DNA of 64,000 nt from Gemmatimonadaceae bacterium (GTDB lineage: Bacteria; Gemmatimonadota; Gemmatimonadetes; Gemmatimonadales; Gemmatimonadaceae): assembly GCA_030835125.1 (NCBI GenBank), contig JAUQWM010000013.1, positions 1-64,000 on the forward strand, written 5' to 3'. Numbering within the stretch: the stretch's first letter is position 1; each line of letters begins with the position of its first letter. Shown here piece by piece: positions 1-7,883 of this stretch. The translations under genes were made by a program, and so were the position numbers. A model generated the notes under the pieces. That model was not told the DNA's origin and made no database searches. It saw nothing but the letters and a program-made list of their open reading frames with translations.

Positions 1-566
1 TGCCGGTGCTTCCCTACACGCCGAACAACGCGAGCGCGTCCCTGCCCGGCACCATCGGGCTGACCGAGGAGATCCTTGGTGCCATCCTCGAGCGACTGGC
101 CGAGCAGGCGATTGCGACGGGGTTCCGGAACGTCGTGCTGATGGGCGACCACGGCGGGGGACAGCCAACGGTTTACGCCGAAGTGGCAGCGAAGCTCGAC
201 GCCCGGTACGCGGACCAGGGCATGCGGGTGATCTATGCGGACTCCGTGTACGCGCCGGCCCAGAACGACTTCGAGAAGCAACTGCAGGCGGAAGGGTATC
301 CGCCGAGCGGTCACGCCGCGCTGTTCGACACCTCCTACATGCTGTATACGTGCGGGGCGGCATGCGTTCGCATGGAGGTGTTGCCGAGGGCTGTCGGGGA
401 CCCGGTCCTGGCGCGCGGCCAGCGGCGCGATCCCGCGGCGCCCCGCGCCAACAACGGCATCACCGGCGACGCCCGTCGCTCGAGCAAGGAACTGGGCGAG
501 CGGTTGTTCCGGATGCGCGTCGAGTACGCGACGCGCCAGATCAACCGGATGCTGGGGACCAGGTAG
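1..566 (+). CDS. creatininase family protein (5' truncated by window edge)
   Basis: Translation ...TPNNASASLPGTIGLTEEILGAILERLAEQAIATGFRNVVLMGDHGGGQ... is typical of creatininase/creatinine amidohydrolase proteins; frame is open to the window edge. Confidence 0.8.
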   Translation, partial: PVLPYTPNNASASLPGTIGLTEEILGAILERLAEQAIATGFRNVVLMGDHGGGQPTVYAEVAAKLDARYADQGMRVIYADSVYAPAQNDFEKQLQAEGYPPSGHAALFDTSYMLYTCGAACVRMEVLPRAVGDPVLARGQRRDPAAPRANNGITGDARRSSKELGERLFRMRVEYATRQINRMLGTR

Positions 567-571
567 CCGCG

Positions 572-598
572 CGGCAATGGGGTCAGACCCCATTGCCG
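572..598. repeat. perfect 13-bp inverted repeat (CGGCAATGGGGTC-A-GACCCCATTGCCG), REP-like hairpin
   Basis: Direct reading: 27-nt palindrome with 1-nt centre, 5 bp after the creatininase stop. Confidence 0.8.
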
Positions 599-599
599 T

Positions 600-805
600 T
601 CAACGGGACGCTGTTGACGGGTCTCCTGACCGGCGGTCTATCGGTCGAGGCCGTCCGGTCAGAGGCGACAACGACGGTTGTCATGAGGCTGGGAGCGGTG
701 GCGGTCTTCGGGGCGTTCATGCTCGCCGTGTGCCTGCTGGCGTGCATCGTCCCCACACGTCGAGCCCTTTCCGTTCAGCCGACGGACGCATTGCGCATGG
801 ATTGA
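600..805 (+). pseudogene. C-terminal remnant of an ADOP/MacB-type (FtsX) permease
   Basis: Frame translates ...VMRLGAVAVFGAFMLAVCLLACIVPTRRALSVQPTDALRMD*, the typical C-terminal helix plus (I/V)PxRRAxxxxPxxALRxx tail; no upstream permease body. Confidence 0.6.
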
Positions 806-861
806 CGTCCGGCGAACGGCGCCCGATCCACCGGCAGCGATGGATGGCGACCTCATGGTCC

Positions 862-3603
862 TTACTCAGCCCTCAACGCCACGACCGGAGCAACCCTCGA
901 TGCCCGGATCGCCGGGACCAGGGCCGCCAGGAGTGCGCCAAGCGCGAGAACCGCGAGGGCGACCCCAAAGGCGACCGGGTCGGTTGGCGCGACCCCGTGA
1001 AGCTGGTTCCGGATGATCCGGCTGGCCCCGAGCGTCAACGGGACGCCGACAGTGATGCCGATGGCCACCAGGACGAGCGCGTCGCGCAACACCATCGCTA
1101 CCAGCGTCGCGCGCTGCGCGCCAAGCGCCACGCGCAGGCCGATCTCACCCGAGCGCCGCGAGACCGCGTAACTCATCACCCCGTACAACCCGATGGCCGC
1201 GAGCAGCAACGCCGTGCCGGCGAACACGATCGCGAGGTTCGCGAGCAGTCGCTCCTCGGCAATCGACTGGCGCATGAGTCGCGCGAGCGGGTCCACGCTG
1301 CGGATCGGCAGGTCCGCGTTCTCCGCCGCGATCGCGGCGCGGATCGGCTGGATGAGCAGCGCGGGGTCGCCGGAGGTGCGGATAACCAGTCGGAGGAGGC
1401 CGGCGTATCCGAGCGGGTGTTGCAGGTAGGAAACGTAGAATCGCTTCCGCGCGGATCCGGTGAGTGAATGGTCCTTCACGTCGGCGACCACGCCGACGAC
1501 TTCGGCAGAGGCGGAGTCCCCGAGTCGGATCGTCGTCCCGATGGGCGACTGGTCCTTGAAGTAGTGCCGCGCGAAGCTCTCGTTCAGGAGCACCACGGGA
1601 GACGTGCCCTCGGCATCCTGTTCGTTGAAGTCCCGGCCTCGTCGCAGGCGTGCGCCGGTCGCGGCGACGAATGCCGGACCGACCTGGTCGTAGTACGACA
1701 GCGAATCGGTCCGCTCGCGCATCTCGAAACCCGGGACGGCGAGGTTGCTGATCGATTCCGTGCCGGTGAAGATGCCGTTCTCGGTGAATGAGGCGCCGGT
1801 CACCCCCGGCATGCCCAGGAGGCGTGCGCGGAGCGACACGGCGAGCGCGGTCAGCCGGGTCTCCGTGTACCCGCGCGCGGTTGCGTCCACGTCGACGATG
1901 ACGAGCTGCTCGCGAGCCAAACCCGTGTCACCCTGCTGCAGGTGCTGCAGGCTCCGCACGAGCAGCGTGGCGCCGACGACGAGGATCAGCGACAGCGCCA
2001 CCTGGCCGGCGATGAGCAGGCGCCCCAGTGGATTGCGCTGCCCCATGCCGGAACCGGCACCGGTGAGTGCCTTGCCACTGGCGCGCATCGCGGTCGCCAC
2101 CACTACTCGTGAGGCACGTAGTGCCGGCGTCACACCGAACACCACGACGGCGGTGAGGGAGAGGACCATCGTGAACGCCAGGGCGGGAAGGCCGATCGTC
2201 GTATCGAGGGGCAGCTCCGACCCGCCACCGGCCGCCATCACGAGGAGCATCCGGCTCATCCAGCGGGACACGACCAGGCCCGCCCCGGCGCCCAGCAGGG
2301 AGAGCAGGAAGCTCTCGGTGAGCAACTGGCGGATGAGTCGTCCGCGCCCTGCCCCGATCGCCAGGCGTACGCTCATCTCGCGCGTGCGGGCGACGGCTCG
2401 CGCCAGGAGGATGTTCGCGACGTTGGCGCAGATGATCAGCAGCAGCAGTGCGACCCCCGCCATGAGGATCAGCAGCGGCGCACGGTAGGTGCTCCGCACG
2501 CGGGACAGTCCCCTGGCGCCCGCCGAGACCTCGACCGTCAGGTCCCGCACCTGTGCCGCCTGCGCGGGTGTCGCCGCCTGCGTGGTCAGCAGGCCGCGCA
2601 CCCCTTCGGCGAGGGCAGACCGCACCTGTTCCAGTGACGCTCCCGGCAGCCGTCGCCCGAGGAGCAGCAGCCAGTAGGCCTGCGTGTCATCCAGGACAGG
2701 AGTGTTCGGCCACAGGACTCCCTGCATCGCCAACGGGACCCAGAGTTCGATCTCCTGCCCCACGATCTCACCGCGGAAGCCCGGCGGCGTGACTCCAATG
2801 ATCGTGAACTTCGCGTCGTTCAGGAGCACGTCCCTGCCGATCACTGACGAGTCGCCACCGAACCGGCGCAGCCAGTATCCGTGGCTGATGGTGAGCACGG
2901 GCGCGCCCCCGACCATGTCCTCGTCACCTGGAATGAAGGTGCGACCGAGGAACGCGCCGACGCCGAGCACCTGGAAGTAGTTGGCAGAGACCATCCGGCC
3001 CCGGGGCGGCGCCTGGTCGCGGTTCACGCCGTCGATCCGCAGGTCGAGCCGTTCGGTGCGCCCGGTGGCCGCGAGCCCGGAAAGGCCCACGGCGGTGGCA
3101 TCGAGCTGGCGGTACGTCGTAAAGTTGAACAGGTCCCCTCTCGGGTTACTGTCGAACCCCATGCTCGACGTCCGCGTGGGGTCGCCGGCGATGACCAGCT
3201 CGTCAGGCGCCCTGACCGGGAGCTCCCGGAGCAGGACCGCATTGACGAGGCCGAAGATGGCGGTGTTGGCGCCAATCCCGAGGGCCAGCGTGGCAATGAC
3301 CACCCCCGAGACCATGGGCGTGCGCCGGAACACGCGCGCTGCCCACGTGAGGTCCTGGCGGAAGTCCTGCAGGAAGCTGACACGATTCATGGTCCGGATT
3401 CTCCCTTCGTCGAGGGTCATGCAGGAGTCGCGCACCTCGCCCAGGTCACCGAACCGGCGATGGGCTTCCGCGCGGGCGCGAGCGGGGTCGAGCCCGGCGT
3501 CGATCAAATGGCGGGTGCGCATGTCGAGGTGGAATGCCAGCTCGTCGTCCACGTCCGTGGCGATCGAGCGGCGGCCGAAGCGGGTGCGGATGGTCGGTCG
3601 CAT
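862..3603 (-). CDS. ADOP-family ABC transporter permease (MacB-like core and FtsX domains)
   Basis: ATG at 3603 (MRPTIRTRFGRRSIATDVDDELAFHLDMRTRHLIDAGLDPARARAEAHRRFGD), two FtsX repeats, C-terminal PAIRASRVAPVVALRAE. Confidence 0.88.
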   Translation of the reverse strand: MRPTIRTRFGRRSIATDVDDELAFHLDMRTRHLIDAGLDPARARAEAHRRFGDLGEVRDSCMTLDEGRIRTMNRVSFLQDFRQDLTWAARVFRRTPMVSGVVIATLALGIGANTAIFGLVNAVLLRELPVRAPDELVIAGDPTRTSSMGFDSNPRGDLFNFTTYRQLDATAVGLSGLAATGRTERLDLRIDGVNRDQAPPRGRMVSANYFQVLGVGAFLGRTFIPGDEDMVGGAPVLTISHGYWLRRFGGDSSVIGRDVLLNDAKFTIIGVTPPGFRGEIVGQEIELWVPLAMQGVLWPNTPVLDDTQAYWLLLLGRRLPGASLEQVRSALAEGVRGLLTTQAATPAQAAQVRDLTVEVSAGARGLSRVRSTYRAPLLILMAGVALLLLIICANVANILLARAVARTREMSVRLAIGAGRGRLIRQLLTESFLLSLLGAGAGLVVSRWMSRMLLVMAAGGGSELPLDTTIGLPALAFTMVLSLTAVVVFGVTPALRASRVVVATAMRASGKALTGAGSGMGQRNPLGRLLIAGQVALSLILVVGATLLVRSLQHLQQGDTGLAREQLVIVDVDATARGYTETRLTALAVSLRARLLGMPGVTGASFTENGIFTGTESISNLAVPGFEMRERTDSLSYYDQVGPAFVAATGARLRRGRDFNEQDAEGTSPVVLLNESFARHYFKDQSPIGTTIRLGDSASAEVVGVVADVKDHSLTGSARKRFYVSYLQHPLGYAGLLRLVIRTSGDPALLIQPIRAAIAAENADLPIRSVDPLARLMRQSIAEERLLANLAIVFAGTALLLAAIGLYGVMSYAVSRRSGEIGLRVALGAQRATLVAMVLRDALVLVAIGITVGVPLTLGASRIIRNQLHGVAPTDPVAFGVALAVLALGALLAALVPAIRASRVAPVVALRAE

Positions 3604-3608
3604 CGTCG

Positions 3609-3956
3609 TCAGGCAGGGCTGGATCGGACCGCGGCCAGCGCCTTGGTCACGGCGCCCGCATAGCGCTCCCAACCGGTGATTTCCGCCTTCAGCTGCTGGC
3701 GGCCGGAGCGGCTGAGCTGGTAGTACTTGGCCTTGCGGTTGTTGTCCGAGTAGCCCCATTCGGCCACCAGCCAGCCGCGCTTCTCGAGCCGATGGAGCGC
3801 CGTGTACAGCGGGCCCTCCTCGACGAGCAACTGCTCGTCGGTGACCGTGCGGATCCACTCGGCGACGGCATAGCCGTGCCTCGGACCCCAGGACAGGGCC
3901 TTCAGGATGAGCACATCGAGCGTGCCGCGAACGAGACCGCCTTCCGGATCGAGCAT
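3609..3956 (-). CDS. PadR family transcriptional regulator
   Basis: GTLDVLILKALSWGPRHGYAVAEWI...EEGPLYTALHRLEKRGWLVAEWG...KYYQLSRSGRQQL is a PadR winged helix; directly upstream of the ADOP gene. Confidence 0.92.
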   Translation of the reverse strand: MLDPEGGLVRGTLDVLILKALSWGPRHGYAVAEWIRTVTDEQLLVEEGPLYTALHRLEKRGWLVAEWGYSDNNRKAKYYQLSRSGRQQLKAEITGWERYAGAVTKALAAVRSSPA

Positions 3957-3965
3957 CGTGTTGGT

Positions 3966-3988
3966 GTCCCCTCTGTGTTAGAGGGGAC
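3966..3988. promoter_or_regulatory. candidate PadR operator: inverted repeat GTCCCCTC-N7-GAGGGGAC
   Basis: Perfect 8-bp arms about 10 bp upstream of the padR start codon. Confidence 0.5.
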
Positions 3989-4060
3989 GATGCCGGAAAG
4001 CGTTGCCGTGACCCGAACCCACGGCTGGAGGCTCCGCCGGACTGGAGCCGGAACTGCCGC

Positions 4061-4306
4061 TCAGTCGTTGTGGCTGCGCTCGTACTTGAGCTGTTCCTGG
4101 GTCCGCTCGGTGCCGAGTTTCTGGTCGCGCGATTTGGCGGCCTTGAGGGCCTGCGCCCTGGTGGAGTCCGACTTCACCACCGGGAGCGAAAGCAGCTTCC
4201 TCAGGTTCTCGACGCCACAGGAAGGACACTTCGGCACGTCCCCGCTCCGCACCAGGGCCTCAAACTGATGGCCGCAGCCTTCACATTCGTACTCGAAGAT
4301 CGGCAT
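4061..4306 (-). CDS. FmdB family zinc ribbon protein
   Basis: MPIFEYECEGCGHQFEALVRSGDVPKCPSCGVENLRKLLS. Confidence 0.9.
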   Translation of the reverse strand: MPIFEYECEGCGHQFEALVRSGDVPKCPSCGVENLRKLLSLPVVKSDSTRAQALKAAKSRDQKLGTERTQEQLKYERSHND

Positions 4307-4454
4307 GGCATGGAGTCTACGGCTCGTCTCTCCGCCAGCCAAGGCGGTCCGATCACGTCTCCTCGACCCGGCCGCCAGCGCTCGGACCACGCGGGCCAGT
4401 GACGCGGTTGGGTCGCGTATGGCCGGCGGCGCCGGATCCGCGTAGGTTGCGCCA

Positions 4455-7400
4455 ATGATCCCGATCCGGGCGGGAATCCTTTCGGCCATGGCGGCGCCGC
4501 TGATCGCCGCGGTGTGGTCCGGACCCCAGGGTCCTGCACAGTCCACCCGCTGCGACACACCACTGCCCGATTCGGTGGTCGTCGTACCCACCGGCGGCCG
4601 TCCGGTCGACGTGCTGACCGACCCCACCGGCTGCCTGGTGTTCGTGACCATCGCGAAGGACTCAGGGCCGTCGGGGATCCTCCTGCTTCGACGGACCATG
4701 GCGCGCTTCGACTCGGTGCGCTTCATCCCGATCGAGGGCAGTCCGTTCGGGATGCGACTGAGCCAGGACGGCACGCTGGTGTACGTGGCCGCTGGTGACA
4801 ACGTCTCCATTGTCGACGTGGTGCTGGCGACGCGGCTGGACCAGGCACCGGTGGTGGGCATCATTCGTGACGGCTCGTTTGCAGGTGCGGTGATGGTCAA
4901 CGTCACGTCCGACGGGCAGTTCATGTTCATCAGCCAGGAGCGGGCGGCGGCGGTATCCGTCGTCGACCTGCGCAGCATGCGCGGCTCGTCGCCGGTCCTG
5001 GCGGACTGCGGGTCGAGAGATCCGGGCATCATCCGCGCCTGCGGGCCGGTCCGCGCCTCGCGCCTCGAAGGCGCGAGGATCATTGGCCGGATCCCCACCG
5101 GCCGGGCACCGATCGCCGTCGAGTTGTCGGCGGACGGGAGGCGTCTCTACGTGACGTCGCAGGAGGCGCCGGCCTCGCTCGGCTGGCCGGTCGAATGCCG
5201 GCCGCAGGCCAACCGGGCCGCTCCGCCCGACCATGTCGCGGGGGCGGTGCTGGTCGTTGACGTCGAGCGAGCCACCCGGGACCCGGCGGCGGCGATCCTG
5301 GCGACCGTGAAGGCGGGGTGCAATCCGGTCCGGCTCGCCCTGGCGCCTAACGGGCAGTTCGCCTGGGTCACCGCGCGCACGGATGACCAGTTGCTGTTGT
5401 TCGACACGCGCCGGATGGAGGACGCGCCGGCCGAGGGGCCGCAGGCCCGGGTTCCCGTGGGTACGGCGCCGGTCGGGGTGGCGGTCATCGAGCACGGGGC
5501 GCGCGTGGTGGTGACCAGCTCGAACCGTTTCGGCCCGGCCAGTGACGGCCAGGACCTCCTCGTCATCCAGGCGGCGTGGGCGAACCGCCCGGAGGTGGCC
5601 GTGCGAGGTCGCATCCGCGCGGGCGCATTCCCCCGGCAACTGCACCTCGCGCCTGACGGCCGGACCCTCTACCTCACGAACTTCTCGTCAGGCACCCTCC
5701 AGGTGATGGACCTCGATCGGGTGATGCTCGAGCCGGTAGTGAAGGACTCCGTGCCGACACCTACGGAACGACCGCACGACTCGATGCGCCTCGAGGTGCA
5801 TGAGCAATGGACCCACGGCGGTCGCACGCCCTCGCTTCCTTCGTCGCCGCTGCAGGCCCGCTACGGGATCGACTCGTCGGTCGCCGCGCCGACCGGTGGG
5901 GGGCGAATCGTCCACCTGTCCCTCGCCATGCCGTTGACGCGGGACGTCCGCGGGAGCGTGACCACCACGGCCAGCGGACATCCGAGCGCATTCCACGCTC
6001 CGGACGCTCGACTTCGCCTGCCCAGCATGGACGGAATGGTCCGCGCGTTCAACCTGCCGGCCGCGGTCCTGTGGAACTCGATTCCGGGGCCGGTCCCTTC
6101 CGCGGCGCGCGCGGGGCTATCGTGGACAGAACCGGTCGCATTCGAGGCCACCTCGCTCGTCGATACACTGACCCTCAGCGGAACGCGGTCGCGGACCATC
6201 GTCGGGGACAGTAGCGCGAATGGCCGTCGCTACTGGCTTCTTCGCGATTCCGCGACCGTCCGATATCGCGAACGCTTCGAGATCGAAGACGTCAACGCCG
6301 GGGATCGCGACACGATCGTCCGTGAGGCCACCGGCACGATCACGGGCCAACTGGTTGTGCTGCACACGGACGGTTCCCTCGTGTCACGCGCGGACACGGT
6401 GCAACTGGAGGGCACGGCGTACCGTCACGCCGGTCGCCAGGTGCTCCGGACGCCGGCCCGGTACCACGCGGTGCGGTCGTGGATCCCGTTCTCCAGCGCG
6501 GCAAGGATGGATTCGATCGACCGGCTCCGACAGTGGGGCGGTACCGCAAGTGGAGTTGCCCGCTCCGCGCCGGAAGCCTCGCCGGTTTCGCGACCCGCAG
6601 CGCCGGATACGATGTCGCTGCTGGCGTCGCTGGGGCGCACCGCAAGAGGTTCACTCCGCCTTGACGTCCGGGACATGCGGCAGCTGATCGACGCGATGTC
6701 CCGGCCCGAGTGGCTCTGGTCCATGGGGATGCGGCAACCGGCCTCCTGGGAGGACATCGCGTATCGATTGACGGACCATCCTCCAGCGATCCTGGCCGAC
6801 ACCGCCTTGTGGCCATGCACCCCCGAGGCGTGCGAACTCCTGGGATCGCAGTGGCGCATGGCTCGGAACCCCACGCTGCGTCGGTGGGGGTTGATCGCGC
6901 TGGCGATGGTGCACCCGGCCGAGTGGGCTGACACCCTGCTCCGCCACCCGTCCGACGAATCGGAGGCCTACGGTCGTGCCGCGAACCTGGTCCGCGCCAG
7001 CCAGCCTGACGCCATTCCCGTCACCGGCAGCGATTGGCGCACCTGGCTCGCCTGGCTCGCTCGCACCGGGACAACGCCACCCCCGCGCGCACGTGCCTTG
7101 GGGGCTCAGGCGCTGCCGCTTGCCTCGAGCACACAGGCGGGCGTAACTCGCCGACCACCTCCCTGGATCCCTCGAGTCCTGCCTGACCATCTCCAGCAAC
7201 TGGAGTTCCATGAGGCGCGCACGGGACGCGACGTCACTGCGGAGCTGCTCGATGAGTTCCGACGCGAACGCTCGGACTCCGGCAGGCTTGTGCTCGGCAG
7301 GCTTCTCTCGGGAAGGAACCAGCTGCCGTACACACTCGATGAGTTGGCGGCCCTCATCACAGGTCCGGATTCGGTGATGTCGGCGCTCGCCATCGTGGAC

Positions 7401-7829
7401 GTCAACCAGCTGCTGAACCGCAGCCAGCGCAAGGCACCGCGGGTGCCCGCAGACTCCGCAACGACGGCCCTCGTGGTCGATCGCCTCATCGGATACCTCG
7501 TGGACGGAACCACCCCGTTTCGGTCGATCCGGCCGTGGGTCGCGTCCACCAGTTCCGGCATCTCCTTCGGTGGCCGCCGGGACAAGGTGCCGATAACCGG
7601 CGTTGCCGCGTCGTTGGCTGAACGCTGGAAAGGCCGAGTGCTTTTCCAGGGCCCGGACTCCACCACGACACGGCGGTGGCCATCGGGCGGCTACACGATT
7701 TCCCCCGTCGAGCGATTCGGTCCCTTCATCCGCGTCGCGTACAGGAGTCCAGGATCAAGCGCGACGTGGCTGCTGCTCGAGGTCAACGGCGACCTGCTGA
7801 CCGTTGCGATGGGCGAGGTCTACAGCTGA
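4455..7829 (+). CDS. YVTN-type beta-propeller protein with long uncharacterised C-terminal region
   Basis: Repeated (VA)ELSADGRRLYVTSQ / LALAPNGQFAWVTAR / LHLAPDGRTLYLTNFSSGTLQVMDLD blades; single long ORF of 1124 aa. Confidence 0.75.
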   Translation: MIPIRAGILSAMAAPLIAAVWSGPQGPAQSTRCDTPLPDSVVVVPTGGRPVDVLTDPTGCLVFVTIAKDSGPSGILLLRRTMARFDSVRFIPIEGSPFGMRLSQDGTLVYVAAGDNVSIVDVVLATRLDQAPVVGIIRDGSFAGAVMVNVTSDGQFMFISQERAAAVSVVDLRSMRGSSPVLADCGSRDPGIIRACGPVRASRLEGARIIGRIPTGRAPIAVELSADGRRLYVTSQEAPASLGWPVECRPQANRAAPPDHVAGAVLVVDVERATRDPAAAILATVKAGCNPVRLALAPNGQFAWVTARTDDQLLLFDTRRMEDAPAEGPQARVPVGTAPVGVAVIEHGARVVVTSSNRFGPASDGQDLLVIQAAWANRPEVAVRGRIRAGAFPRQLHLAPDGRTLYLTNFSSGTLQVMDLDRVMLEPVVKDSVPTPTERPHDSMRLEVHEQWTHGGRTPSLPSSPLQARYGIDSSVAAPTGGGRIVHLSLAMPLTRDVRGSVTTTASGHPSAFHAPDARLRLPSMDGMVRAFNLPAAVLWNSIPGPVPSAARAGLSWTEPVAFEATSLVDTLTLSGTRSRTIVGDSSANGRRYWLLRDSATVRYRERFEIEDVNAGDRDTIVREATGTITGQLVVLHTDGSLVSRADTVQLEGTAYRHAGRQVLRTPARYHAVRSWIPFSSAARMDSIDRLRQWGGTASGVARSAPEASPVSRPAAPDTMSLLASLGRTARGSLRLDVRDMRQLIDAMSRPEWLWSMGMRQPASWEDIAYRLTDHPPAILADTALWPCTPEACELLGSQWRMARNPTLRRWGLIALAMVHPAEWADTLLRHPSDESEAYGRAANLVRASQPDAIPVTGSDWRTWLAWLARTGTTPPPRARALGAQALPLASSTQAGVTRRPPPWIPRVLPDHLQQLEFHEARTGRDVTAELLDEFRRERSDSGRLVLGRLLSGRNQLPYTLDELAALITGPDSVMSALAIVDVNQLLNRSQRKAPRVPADSATTALVVDRLIGYLVDGTTPFRSIRPWVASTSSGISFGGRRDKVPITGVAASLAERWKGRVLFQGPDSTTTRRWPSGGYTISPVERFGPFIRVAYRSPGSSATWLLLEVNGDLLTVAMGEVYS

Positions 7830-7883
7830 CTCGGGGGCACATCGGCCCACGCACACGATCCCCGGTCCCGGCCTGCGGGCGTC

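Noticed and set aside
235-1467. 410-aa plus-strand ORF overlapping creatininase and ADOP gene
   Set aside because: Arg/His-rich shadow frame of high-GC DNA; conflicts with well-supported genes on both strands.
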